From Cristatella mucedo (Eukaryota; Bryozoa; Phylactolaemata; Cristatellidae), in NCBI GenBank assembly GCA_009760855.2, contig WPIO01000020.1, positions 1,892,001 to 1,956,000 on the forward strand: a stretch of 64,000 nt of DNA, read 5' to 3'. Below are positions 36,781-49,177 of the stretch, in pieces (the first letter of the stretch is position 1; each line of letters begins with the position of its first letter). The notes beneath the pieces are model-generated. The model saw nothing but the letters and a program-made list of their open reading frames with translations, was not told the origin of the DNA and made no database searches. The position numbers and the translations under genes are program-made.

Positions 36781-36784
36781 CCAG

Positions 36785-36922
36785 CAGCAAAAGTACTCGC
36801 ACGACCAGGGTCAAGGTAAATGAATTTGATGACCAATATCGTGGGCTCTAGCCCCGTGGCCTATGTGAAGTGTCTGAATAGAGATTAAGTTAGCCCGGGG
36901 AGCTATACAAATGAATTATATT
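36785..36922 (+). mobile_element. SINE-2: tRNA-like head with family A LINE tail
   Basis: An A-box-like CCAGGGTCAAGGTAAATG and a B-box-like ATCGTGGGCTCTAGCCCCGT are followed by AAGTGTCTGAATAGAGATTA, AGTTAGCCCGGGGAGCTATA and ATTATATTATTA. The second half is the LINE tail. Confidence 0.7.
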
Positions 36923-36924
36923 AT

Positions 36925-37560
36925 TAAACGTCCAGCCATCAGAAATATAAGCCTATCACGCGTGAAGCTAACTCAACCAACACCTTTCCACAAGGAATGC
37001 ATGCTGGTCACCTACTTGAAATGCCCATGACTTTACAATCCAATAAGCCCGCGGCTTTCCTTGTTGACATTACTTCAAACTACAATCCGACAAGAGGCGC
37101 ATTTTTACTCACACGGTTACAAGCCAAATTAATGAGCCTACAACCTGCGTTTCAAATTGGACTAGACAGCCAATCTAGAATTACCGAAGGTATTAAATGT
37201 TGAGCCCCATGTGGAGCATTTCTTTAAATTTAAGCTAAAGATGAGCCCTGAGATAGGACCCTGGGGTAAGTAGCTAACGGCCCAGTAAATTGCCCACGGT
37301 CCGGTGCGTTAAGCAAGCTACAGCCGAAAGGCTGAGCTGATTACTAACCATTGAGTAGAGAGGCAACTCCTGTATTATCACGCCACATGCAATGGCACCA
37401 AAGAGCCTACGGTTCTTTCAGATCAGCTTTCTACAGACTCCTAGGCTGCGTGGCCTCTGGACAATTGTTTAGAGACCTGCGACAGCCTCTGGCCGCAGAT
37501 AGCATATGTTTGGGAAGAGAACCGCAAGTCAGACCGGCCAATCGCCTGCAGTCGCCACCA
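36925..37560. other. Unassigned sequence
   Basis: Two plus frames (68 and 179 codons) without recognised products; the longer one runs into the inverted SINE and is therefore unlikely to be a gene. Confidence 0.3.
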
Positions 37561-37562
37561 TA

Positions 37563-37750
37563 CAAGCTGATTAAACAGTCTCTTTCATTTAGCGACAGAA
37601 GCGCCTGTATGGCTATCACCATCTATTGCAGTGACGATAAAGAATCGCCTACAGGATTCCTAAAGGATTCGAACCCACGTCCTCGGGACCGAGGTCGTGA
37701 AAAGCAACCGCGTTACCTAGTAAACCACTACGGCCACCACGCGGCTACCG
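37563..37750 (-). mobile_element. SINE-1 with intact A and B boxes
   Basis: On the minus strand: TGGCCGTAGTGG (perfect A box), GGTTGCTTTTCACGACCTC, GTGGGTTCGAATCC (perfect B box), then GGCGATTCTTTATCG, GATGGTGATAGCC and GTTTAATCAGC. It retains the internal Pol III promoter best among the copies. Confidence 0.85.
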
Positions 37751-38384
37751 TGCATTCGCTCACCAAACCTCCATCCGGATTGGATGCCGGTCTTCAATAT
37801 CAGCTATTGCGTAAGATCACTGAATGCATGTTTTATCAACTGCACCCATGGCCCCACCTCAACCATAAGCAACTGCAGATGAAAATATGACCGCTGAAAG
37901 GGCGCTGTAATATCTGGACAGTTAGTTGCATGCCTCATAATCTGCCCAAGAACGAAACTAAGCTTCCGTCTCAGACGTATCATCAGTGAATAGGAAATTT
38001 CGTTGGACGACTTGCTCACGTCGTCCCATGCATGCTCCTCGCCACCCTCTCATATCTATATCGATACTCCTCAAAAAGATACGCAGCTTCTGCTTAAGAC
38101 CAGTTGCAGCAATTCGGAATCTTGCACTTTGTGTTTCTAGTGTGGTCGGTTTCTGCTTCCGTGTTTCCACTGTTAGTGCCTCAACCAATGAAAATAGTGG
38201 TATCGACTATCTCCTTCATGAAGCCTGCTATCGTTACAACAATCCCAGCGGGAATTCTAAAGGTTTTCGCGATAGCACCTCCTGACCCTCTTAGGTCAGT
38301 TCAATAACGGTGGCTTGAGACTCGGAGTCGTCGAATGGCTACAATTGTCTAGAGATGAGTTCTTGTTGGCTTAGAATGAATAGC
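37751..38384. other. Unassigned sequence
   Basis: Hydrophobic plus frame (38104-38307) and basic minus frame (38188-37958) overlap; neither is supported by splice or family evidence. Confidence 0.3.
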
Positions 38385-38392
38385 TTTAGCGG

Positions 38393-38559
38393 TGAGAGCG
38401 GAGCCAGGATTTGGGCAGGGGTTCAGGCTTTGGGGGCGGGTCAAGGATCCCTTGCCCCGCCCCCAAAGCCTGGGAAAACGTGCACCTGGATCGAGGAGGT
38501 ACCTCCCCCTTTCCATTGGGGGGGGACAATTGCCGCCCCTGCTTCTGGCTCAGCCACTG
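38393..38559. mobile_element. hAT-type MITE, 167 bp, with TTTAGCGG target duplication
   Basis: The 8-bp TTTAGCGG flanks both sides (38385-38392 and 38560-38567). Terminal sequences CGGAGCCAGGA and, inverted, CTGAGCCAGAA match the hAT pattern, and 8-bp duplications are the hAT norm. Inside is a 23-bp stem (CAGGCTTTGGGGGCGGG... and complement) with one mismatch and a 3-nt loop. No transposase. Confidence 0.8.
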
Positions 38560-38570
38560 TTTAGCGGGAC

Positions 38571-39319
38571 GTGTCATTTAGACGAGCGTGCGATCGTGCA
38601 ATAGCAGAAGTTCTTGGCCAATTCGTATCTCATGAGATACGACGCGCAGGATGCTACCTAGCCGGACTTCGTGGCGTTGGAATATTTGCATTGCAGTATT
38701 GCATCGGCGTCAGTTATTTCTGTTCTGCTGTAACCCGAGTCGGTCTTTCCATCGTTTCAATGTCTTCTCGTGTCTCTCGATCAATACGAAAGGGCAGTCA
38801 TTCCAAGCGTTCTATTGAGCTTCGACGCAGCTGTGAGTCGTACGTACCACAGTTCGAACCAGTCGCATGCCGGATCGCTTCTCTGTTTGGTTTGTCGAGC
38901 AGTAATTGCAGCCCGTCTCCTAGTTTTCCACTTTACCCTGCGAGTAGTCGCTCGGAGCCTTGCCTCTTCAGGTTAATTGAAAAGTTTTGCTCGAGAAGCG
39001 TTTCTTGCCGATCGTGGGCGATCGTGCCGATCGAGCTCCAGAGTGCAGCTAACGACGGCACGATGGCATCATGGCGGCGAGATGCAGCCGAGATGCAGGC
39101 CGAGAAGCTCCTTCTGCGACCCCGTTCGATGGTTCGAGCGATGGCCGAAGTGACGGTGCAGCCGACGCCAGGAAAAAGGCACCGCTCCAGCAAGCCACCG
39201 GCTCCCAACGCGTGGCGTCAGCAATCCAGAGGACGTCTGGATTGCTGCCAGAAGCGAAATTGAAGGTGGCACAGGTGCCTCGAGACGAACGAATGTCCGA
39301 GAACGGACAAGCGCTTTAG
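38571..39319 (+). CDS. Uncertain coding region; best start ATG at 39071
   Basis: A plus frame is open from 38571 to 39263 without an ATG at its beginning. In another frame an ATG at 39071 (ATCATGG context) gives 82 codons to 39319, Ser/Asp/Ala-rich, with a donor-like GAAATTGAAG|GTGGCA near 39264. The region is locally CpG-rich, as 5' exons often are. No domain recognised. Confidence 0.25.
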
Positions 39320-39381
39320 AGGACTGTGCAGATAGTGCAGAGTCGAGCGATTGTGAACTCTGAGCTTGGCCGCTGATTTCG

Positions 39382-39462
39382 CAGAGAGAGAGAGAGAGAG
39401 AGAGAATGAAGGAGAGAGGGGGAGAGAGAGAGGGAGAGAGAGAGGGAGAGAGAGAGAGTGAG
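39382..39462. repeat. (GA)n imperfect array
   Basis: GAGAGA runs with GGGA interruptions. Confidence 0.9.
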
Positions 39463-39588
39463 AGCGGCTCATGGAATGGCCGAGATCAGCTGAGGCTTGT
39501 GAACGGCACGGTATATAATTATGCATGAACAAGATTATTGCATAACTTACGACCTGGCCACTCATTATATACTGCAAGAGTCTGACCG

Positions 39589-42080
<2,492 letters not shown>

Positions 42081-42094
42081 CATGTGCTATACAT

Positions 42095-42175
42095 ATGCCT
42101 CAGGGCTCACGCTCGCGATCTTAGTCGTTACCTTAAGGCGAGCACCTTACCCCTGGGCCCCAGCAGGGCGGTCAT
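42095..42175 (-). mobile_element. Partial tRNA-derived SINE
   Basis: The minus strand reads GCCCAGGGGTAAGGTGCTCG, then a degraded B-box region. Only the head is preserved. Confidence 0.5.
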
Positions 42176-42479
42176 TTGGACGAAGCGAATTCCCAAAGGA
42201 GGTTGCTTGCAAGCGGTGTCAATGCAAGACCCCTGTTGGGGCAAGGTATCTCTACTAATTAAACCGAGAAAGTCCGTTCTTCTCTCCGTCGCGCCTCAAG
42301 ACGGCGCGCTTGCGTCGCGTGGCTAGATGGCGCAGCGTCGCTTTCCGCCACCAGTACTTCCAGCAGTGACGTGTAATAGAGGTGCAATGTACGTCTACTA
42401 TGACTCAATGCGAAGCGATTGTCCACAGGCTGTGAGCTGCTCGTAGTTACGTGAGTATGGGCGGGGCGGAGGGGGGGCG

Positions 42480-43326
42480 GCGTTTTGTGCTTTGTCACTT
42501 ACGTGCTTTTTGTGTTCATCGTGCCCTATTCGTATCGCCGCACGAGGCACGGCATGGCGCCAGACGCCGCTAGACATCCGCCGCCGCGGGCGCCGGCGTC
42601 GGCTCTGCCGACTGCTGCAGCTGGCGCTCTCTCGCTTTCAAGGGGGGGGGGCACTCGAAAGGCTCCACGTGCGTGTAGCGGCGCGGCGCGTCTCGCCGAG
42701 CCCGCGGCGGCGCGCGGAATAAATCGCCGAGTCGCCGTCGTCGTCGTCGGTGATAATTCGATTCGTCGTCCAGTCCGTAGATTCATTAAGTAGGGGCTTT
42801 CTCGCGCGCGTCGGCTTGCTCTTGACCCAGGGCCGACTCGCTCTGCCTCCAGCGGGCATTTTTAGCGCCTCTATTAATAGCAAGCGCTGACGACGACGGC
42901 GGCGGCGGCAACGACGACGACGACGAATGCTCCGAAGACTCCAAAGAGCGTACGTTCGACTGCGCGAAGAGCGCGTGCATCGACGATCGACGTCGTCGAT
43001 CCATCCGCGCTCTTGCTTCGCAGGAGAAGTCAGCCGACTCGCCGGGCGCTCGCTCGCTCGCTCGAAGGTGCCGCCGACGACCCGCTGCTCCGCTTGCGCC
43101 AGAAACGTGAACGGCTCTCTCTCCACCGGCCGAGGCCGCCACCGCTTCGCGCACCCGCCGCCGCCGCCGCTGCTAGCGCAGCGCCGCCCCTCCTCCTCTA
43201 CCGCGGAGCAGTGCAAATGGTATCGATCGTCGGCGTCAATACGGAGGTGCGCGCGTGCGAGCGACCGCTCTCATTGATCGCCGCCTGGCCGGGCTGGCGG
43301 GCTGGCTGGCTGGCTGGTGAGCAAAG
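42480..43326 (+). promoter_or_regulatory. CpG-rich promoter-like region upstream of the RIM-like gene
   Basis: Very GC-rich, dense in CpG, with CGACGA/CGGCGG runs and open frames on all strands. It ends at the ATG-bearing exon at 43327. No TATA box is obvious, which fits a CpG-type promoter. Its role is inferred from position and composition. Confidence 0.45.
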
Positions 43327-43469
43327 ATGGCCGCCGCCAGACTGGCCGCTCCGGACGAAGACGAGCTCGGAGAAGCGCTGAAGCACCTCAGCGCCGAGGA
43401 GCGCTCGAGAATTGTCGAGGTGATGCGGCGCGCCAAGCGGCTGGACGATGACCACGCCCAGCGAGCCAA
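43327..43469 (+). CDS. RIM/rabphilin-like protein, first coding exon
   Basis: The ATG at 43327 (AAAGATGG context) starts 47 codons plus two bases, ending at donor CAA|GTGAGTG. Residues 12-47 include ALKHLSAEERSRIVEVMRRA, the LT/S-x-E-E-R-x-x-I-x-x-V-M helix that begins the Rab-binding domain of RIM, rabphilin and related effectors. Phase 2 at the donor matches the acceptor at 45040/45041, so the two exons join in frame. RIM/UNC-10 acts at the presynaptic active zone, linking vesicle Rab3 to the release machinery; whether this is RIM itself or a rabphilin/Noc2-type relative cannot be settled from two exons. Confidence 0.75.
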
Positions 43470-43820
43470 GTGAGTGCTGCCGCGCCACAGCGGCGGCCAC
43501 AGGCCTCGCCGTCGCCGCCGATGCCGCCGCTGTTCCGCCGAAGCCGCCGCGGGCCGCCTCCGACTAGCTGATTCCGATTCGCCACTCTGTTCGCTATGCG
43601 ACGAGTTCTTGCGGTGCGCCACAAAGTCGACTCGCACCCTACTAGCACCGCACGCACGCACGCTCAATCATCCCGTGAAGTCGACGCTCGGTTGCTAGGG
43701 CCGCCGAGTCGGCGTCAGGGGGGCGGGGAGCGTGCTGAGAAGCGAAAGATGTTGACACGCACGAACTTCTTCGTCTGCGTTGCCGTCTTTGTGTCCCTTT
43801 CTTTGTTTCTTTTGCTTATG

Positions 43821-44398
43821 TCTCTCTGTCTCTGTCTCTGTCTCTGTCTCTGTCTCTGTCTCTGTCTCTGGCTCTGGCTCTGTCTCTGTCTCTGTCTCTG
43901 TCTCTGTCTCTGTCTCTGTCTCTGTCTCTGTCTCTGTCTCTGTCTCTGTCTCTGTCTCTGTCTCTGTCTCTGTCTCTGTCTCTGTCTCTGTCTCTGTCTC
44001 TGTCTCTGTCTCTGTCTCTGTCTCTGTCTCTGTCTCTGTCTCTGTCTCTCTCTGTCTCTGTCTCTGTCTCTGTCTCTGTCTCTGTCTCTGTCTCTGTCTC
44101 TGTCTCTGTCTCTGTCTCTGTCTCTGTCTCTGTCTCTGTCTCTGTCTCTGTCTCTGTCTCTGTCTCTGTCTCTGTCTCTGTCTCTGTCTCTGTCTCTGTC
44201 TCTGTCTCTGTCTCTGTCTCTGTCTCTGTCTCTGTCTCTGTCTCTGTCTCTGTCTCTGTCTCTGTCTCTGTCTCTGTCTCTGTCTCTGTCTCTGTCTCTG
44301 TCTCTGTCTCTGTCTCTGTCTCTGTCTCTGTCTCTGTCTCTGTCTCTGTCTCTACCTCTGTCTCTGTCTCCGTCCGTCTCTGTCTCCGTCTCTCTCTC
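43821..44398. repeat. (TCTCTG)n array, about 95 units
   Basis: Nearly uninterrupted hexamer repeats, with small breaks near 43865 (GGCTCT) and 44046 (extra TC). Because the unit is six bases and lacks stops, long open frames of two-residue repeats occur on both strands; these are not evidence of genes. Confidence 0.97.
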
Positions 44399-44689
44399 AG
44401 CATGAGCTGAACCGTCTGTCCATCTTTGGATTCCGCTTGGCCCGATCTCGGTTGTCCTTTGGAATCTGTGGTTTTCTGTGCTGATCTTAAATTGACTGGT
44501 GCTGACTGCTTGCCTATCCACCCCCCAGCTCTCGATTTGTGCCGCCTTCTTCTCGCTCACCTCCTGCTGCGCCTTGTTCACTTCTTTCTTTTCCCTCATA
44601 TTTTCTTCTCTTTTTTCTTCCCCTCTTACCACTCCTCTCCCCCTTTCTTGTCTAGCAATCGATTTCTCCTCCACTTCCTTGCCTCCACC

Positions 44690-44840
44690 TCTGTCTCTGT
44701 CTCTGTCTCTGTCTCTGTCTCTGTCTTTGTACATGTCTCTGTCTCTGTCTCTGTCTGTTTCTGTCTCTGTCTCTGTCCCTGTCTCCGTCTCCGTCTCTGT
44801 CTCTGTCTCGGTCTCTGTCTCTGTCTCTCTCTTTCTGTGT
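44690..44840. repeat. Second (TCTCTG)n array in the same intron
   Basis: About 25 units with scattered substitutions (CCGTCT, TTTGTACATG). Confidence 0.93.
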
Positions 44841-45040
44841 GACTCTCTCTCACGCAAATTCCCCCTGCTTTGCCCCCTCCAGTTTCGCGATTGCTCGTGT
44901 CTGCTGCGGTCCCGCTTGAAGTTACTTTTCCGGTGGCGGCCATTAACGCGAGCGGCGGCTCTGTCTTGCGTCTTTCCGGCGCACATCCGCGCTGAGGTCA
45001 CTCCAATTGGGGACAGGCTTGGCCGCTGCTCTTTACTCAG

Positions 45041-45251
45041 GGAGATCGAGAATGAGTACATATCGTTCACTGCCAACGTGCTGCAGAAGCAGGCCTCCGT
45101 TGACTCGCAGATGCCGCTCTGTCCCATCTGCTGCCACCAGATCGTCGACCCGGGCGAGGCTCGCTCAACGCACGAGCTGAACGCGTGCGGCGACTGCGAG
45201 CGTGTCGTCTGCTTCAACTGCGGCTCCTTCGAAACGTCGATGAAAACCAAG
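45041..45251 (+). CDS. RIM/rabphilin-like protein, second coding exon (zinc finger)
   Basis: After the acceptor CTTTACTCAG the first base completes Lys48, followed by 70 codons to donor CCAAG|GTAGCC (phase 0). It encodes EIENEYISFTANVLQKQASV, then three C-x2-C pairs (residues 75/78, 97/100 and 105/108): CPIC, CGDC, CFNC. This is the FYVE-like zinc finger of the Rab-binding domain, in which the fourth pair is expected at the start of the next exon. No further exon was identified in the remaining 19 kb, so the gene probably has a long second intron. Confidence 0.75.
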
Positions 45252-45690
45252 GTAGCCAACGCTACCTCATGCCGCGCCGCGCCGCTCTACGCCTGCCTCA
45301 CCGAGCTCGTCAGCGCCCCTGACTGTCCACCTGCTGCTGCCGCCGCCGTTGCCCGGCGCTCGGGCTCGCTCGAACCGAGCCTCATCGCCGCCATCCTCCA
45401 AAGCGCCGGCACGGCGGAACGCGAGCGTGCGCCAGGCCCCAGCCGCACCCGCATTTTCGCCGCGCTGCACGTGACCCGGACGTGCTGCCGCTGCTCTGCA
45501 CGCTACTTCAGATGCTGCTGCTGCTGCTCGGGCATTAGCCGACCGCAGCGGCAGCCGAGGCAGCCTCGAGATATACGTAGCACTCTCGTTGCGGCCCGCG
45601 ACGGATGACCTCTTCCGCGGCGACTCGCGCCGTCACGCTCTGCAGCTTAGACGTTCCTTAATCACATCGTAATGCAGTGCGTAGGCGAGA
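45252..45690. other. Start of RIM-like intron 2
   Basis: GC-rich; the exon frame stays open by chance to 45608 but lacks the expected W-x-C-x2-C, so it is read as intron. Confidence 0.45.
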
Positions 45691-45694
45691 AGTC

Positions 45695-45840
45695 CCAAAT
45701 CCGTGAGTGCAATGTAACTTAATGTATCTCCGTTTGTAATTCCTCAAAGCCACAAGGACTAGAGGGTCTTACGCTGGCGAGTTCTCTACAGTGCACCAGC
45801 AGCAAAGCCTCTGCGGCTTTCGGTGCGCACACGGCGATGG
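45695..45840 (-). mobile_element. Family B LINE 3' end, inverted
   Basis: CCTCAAAGCCACAAGGACTA, GGCGAGTTCTCTACAGTGCA and CTGCGGCTTTCGGTGCGCAC correspond to the family B terminal region. Confidence 0.65.
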
Positions 45841-46280
45841 AAAGAAGGAAGGGAGAGACGGGAAGCGACCCAGGAAACGACCAGAAAAGGCTCGAAAACT
45901 ATTGCGTTCGCAGCAGACTCTCACCGCCGTCCTCACCTTGGACTCACTTCATGTAGGTTTCGACTGGGGGGTTAACATTGCCGCTTCACTGGTGTCAGTG
46001 CTAACCTCACTGTCATCCTAGCTGGGGTAGCATAGCGGTGTCATCCGCCGTCCCGCGGCAACAATTCAGCTTCATTGTCGAAACGCCATTTCTAGCCAAG
46101 GCCATTGTGCAGCCGCGCGGGCGACTCGGGGCTCTGAGGTGGAGGGAGTTCTGCAAGGGGGAGGCTCTGCAAGGGGGAGAGGCTCTGCAGGGAAGAGGCT
46201 TGGTGGGGCAGTTCGAGGCGGTTAGCAAAACCGCTTTTGGTAAATGCAGCATGCCCCTCCCATTGCTGTGTAACTCCAGG

Positions 46281-46700
46281 CTGCCGGAGGGTACCGGAGG
46301 GTACCGGAGGGTACCGGAGGGTACCGGAGGGTACCGGAGGGTACCGGAGGGTACCGGAGGGTACCGGAGGGTACCGGAGGGTACCGGAGGGTACCGGAGG
46401 GTACCGGAGGGTACCGGAGGGTACCGGAGGGTACCGGAGGGTACCGGAGGGTACCGGAGGGTACCGGAGGGTACCGGAGGGTACCGGAGGGTACCGGAGG
46501 GTACCGGAGGGTACCGGAGGGTACCGGAGGGTACCGGAGGGTACCGGAGGGTACCGGAGGGTACCGGAGGGTACCGGAGGGTACCGGAGGGTACCGGAGG
46601 GTACCGGAGGGTACCGGAGGGTACCGGAGGGTACCGGAGGGTACCGGAGGGTACCGGAGGGTACCGGAGGGTACCGGAGGGTACCGGAGGGTACCGGAGG
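46281..46700. repeat. Perfect 10-bp satellite, 41 units of GTACCGGAGG
   Basis: Units run without a single change from 46291 to 46700, preceded by one altered unit (CTGCCGGAGG). Three units make ten codons, giving stop-free frames in several registers (RRVPEGTGGY on plus, GTLRYPPVPS on minus). Each unit contains the palindrome GGTACC across its junction. Confidence 0.97.
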
Positions 46701-47443
46701 CATCCGGTGCAGGCCTGGCCTGAATAAACGCGGTCTCTGCCTCGCTTGTGCGTTCTAAATCGTACGGCACCATCGGTAAGATGGTTAGCAAAAAAGCGTT
46801 CCTTATTCTGCAACCCTGTAGCCAGCAGCTCTCTGGCAGCTGATCGTCGGCTGCTCGCCCGGACGCCCCCGAAAAGCGGCGCCGCCGTCGTCTGGGCAGC
46901 ACGCGAGCGTGTCGGACGGCGCTTTTAGGCTCGGCCACTATGACCGATCCAAAAGGAGCCGTCGCCACCAGACGAAAGGCCTTATTGGGAAGGTCGAGGG
47001 TTGACCAGCCCGCGGCGTTCTCTCGGGTACGCTTTCGGTCCGCAGTTCGTTGTGGGCCCGTAGGCGGCGCGACGGCAATCCAGAAGCTCAGCAGCAGCAG
47101 CAACGGCCTCGCTGGCTCGCGGGGTCGCGGACACCGATGCGTCATCGCGGCATCATGCTGGCCCGACGAATCAGCGGGCGGTACTGGCGGGCGAGGGTGG
47201 ACACGCGCTGCGCTGGAGTTTGGCAATCGGCTGCGTTGTCGCGCGTGCGGCGGCTGGAGCGCACTTCGGTTGGTTAATTGACGAGAGGCATGGCGATTGG
47301 CAAAAGGAGCTCGTCAGCTCGGATGGCGGAGGTCAGTCCAGCTCGCCCCCCCCCCCGAGGGCCGCTACGCCTCGCGCCTGCGTGCACGCACGAAAGAGGC
47401 GACCTCACCTCACCGCCGACGACCTCTGCTCAGCTGGGTCGCA

Positions 47444-47492
<49 letters not shown>

Positions 47493-47680
47493 ACAGTCAC
47501 CGCTGTCCGCTGACCCGGAAGCGGCACGGAAAAGCCGGCCACCGGTTTCTCGCTGCTTCGTAGCGGCTGCTGCTCGGCGACCGACCGACCAACAGGGGGG
47601 GGGGGCGAGAGAGCTTTGCGCCGGGGGCACTGGGTGCCTTTTTGGTGCCTGTTGACCCGGCTAGCCGACAGTAGCGTCCC
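46701..47680. other. GC-rich sequence without supported exon
   Basis: Includes ATG-led frames (46940, 113 codons) contradicted by equally long frames on the other strand. Confidence 0.35.
47444..47492. repeat. (GCC)n trinucleotide repeat
   Basis: About 16 uninterrupted GCC units. Confidence 0.95.
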
Positions 47681-47727
47681 AGCCCCTAACTGAGGATAGT
47701 GAATCGATGACGATTACATTGATAATA

Positions 47728-47822
47728 AGAAAATAATAATAATAATAATAATTATAAGACGGTTGTATTTCGTTGTAGGAGAACTAGATCTCATTATAGG
47801 CTTCTTTACATTGGCCGGTAAA
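47728..47822 (-). mobile_element. Family A LINE tail, inverted
   Basis: AAT repeats then GTAGGAGAACTAGATCTCAT and CTTCTTTACATTGGCC: diverged tail. Confidence 0.55.
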
Positions 47823-48329
47823 CCGTCTCCTCTCCAAAACGCCTCAGAAGGAGTCCCCTGGCAATCCTCCGAGAATCCTCTATAAATTCTCTGGGAATCC
47901 AGCCCACGTGCCTTCGGCGAGTGATTTCAGCTCGATGCACAGAAATCTCTCGAATTTCGAGAGAAAGATCCGGGTATACACTTGCATGGGGTCATTGAGT
48001 GAGGGACCTACGCACGAAGCCCTACCGGAATCACTGAGATGGCAGCTCGATGCAAATATGACTTAAGTCGAGCTATGTATAAAAAAAAGGAGAACTAGTT
48101 GCTGTCAGGCATATTCCACAGTGGAGGCAGACGATACGTAAACAACTGCCTGGAGACCACTGGGCCGTGGCTTTTGCGTCCACGAGTCACAGATACACTG
48201 CGGGCTACGAACAAGAGTCTGGTAGCGTAAATCGATAAACGAAACAACGGGGACTGGAAGCCGACCCTTTAGGGTACGGAGTCTATTACACTGGTCCCTC
48301 GCCCTAGAAAAAACGTATTTGCACCCAAG

Positions 48330-48476
48330 TCGTAGCCAGCGAGTCTTAGGAGCTCACTGCCAAGGTCGCGAGTTCGAGTCCTGCTGTGGGCGATCCTATT
48401 TTGCCCACTGCAGGCGGTAGCGATAGCCGTACAGGCTATTCTGACGGTATATGAATGAGACTGCTGAATCAGCTAG
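48330..48476 (+). mobile_element. SINE-1, 5'-degraded
   Basis: GGTCGCGAGTTCGAGTCCTG (B box), GGGCGATCC, GCGGTAGCGATAGCCGTACA, and ACTGCTGAATCAGCT at the end. Confidence 0.75.
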
Positions 48477-48539
48477 CGTTTTTTGTCCGAGCCGCTTTGT
48501 CCGGCGCGAAAGGCGAGCCTTTTTATGAAAAGCAAATAG

Positions 48540-48592
48540 AATTCATTTGCATAGCACCTTAAAGAGAACTCTATCTGGGCGCTCCGCATATG
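48540..48592 (-). mobile_element. Family A LINE tail fragment
   Basis: CATTTGCATAGCACCTTAAA, GAGAACTCTATCTGGGCGC. Confidence 0.55.
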
Positions 48593-48599
48593 CGGCAGA

Positions 48600-49165
48600 G
48601 CTTGAGCCCGCGATGCAGGCCGTCACAGGTCAAGCTAGCCGACGACAGACTGCCAAAGGAGCCCTCGGATTTTCAGTGCGCACGCTCCCTCCGCCCAAGA
48701 CAGAAAAAGAAAGTCGCGCGTGGCTCCAATAGCGTCGCTTGTCTTCCAATGTCCAATGCATCTTCCAATGTCGGAAGTAAATGCTCTGCCGCTCGTCACT
48801 TCCGGCGGCAGTAGCTCTCTCGTCTCTGAGACTCGTCGTCTCTACGAGAAGGCGCGGCTCGCCCTCGGCTTCGTGCGCCTGCCAGCCGTCTAGCAAGCGC
48901 AGCGCGCGGGAAAGGGTGGCGTTCAGCGGGCGCCGCCTGCACCTGCGCCTTCCCTTTTTTTGGCCACTAGGGTTACGTCGGGCAGCTAAGCTGCTAACTT
49001 GCACCCTCCTACAATAGGCTGGCCCTGACACTGCGAAGTAAGTGTGAGCGTTGAGCGAGGTAGAAAGGGCTTTTTCGTGAGCGACTCTGTTCACGCTCAC
49101 GGCGTAGCCCGCTGCAGGCGCTGCCTCGTAAGCAACGTCGAGCGCTTCGAGAATCGTCTCGGAAA
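48600..49165. other. Unassigned sequence
   Basis: Moderately GC-rich; a 156-codon minus frame has no recognised product. Confidence 0.3.
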
Positions 49166-49177
49166 GACTAAATTATG

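Larger units (their letters stand above)
43470..45040 (+). other. Intron 1 of the RIM-like gene
   Basis: 1,571 bp with GT...AG ends (GTGAGTG...CTTTACTCAG). It contains two TCTCTG arrays making up nearly half its length. Confidence 0.7.

Noticed and set aside
37351-37890. 179-codon plus ORF
   Set aside because: Runs antisense through a SINE-1 copy and has no ATG at its listed beginning.
42638-43216. 192-codon minus ORF upstream of the RIM-like exon
   Set aside because: Arg/Ser/Ala-rich frames occur on every strand of this CpG-rich stretch; no domain or splice support.
43596-44405. 269-codon plus ORF of CL/SL repeats
   Set aside because: Microsatellite translation inside an intron.
43715-45259. 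514-codon minus-strand ORF of DR/QR/ET repeats
   Set aside because: It is the antisense of a TCTCTG array plus a RIM-like exon; open only because the repeat unit has no stop.
45252-45608. Continuation of the RIM-like exon frame to a stop at 45608
   Set aside because: The expected fourth cysteine pair is absent and a good donor lies at 45251/45252; read as intron.
46222-47226. 334-codon minus ORF with ten-residue PPVPS repeats
   Set aside because: Created by the 10-bp satellite; the non-repeat part lacks any recognisable domain and the opposite strand is equally open.
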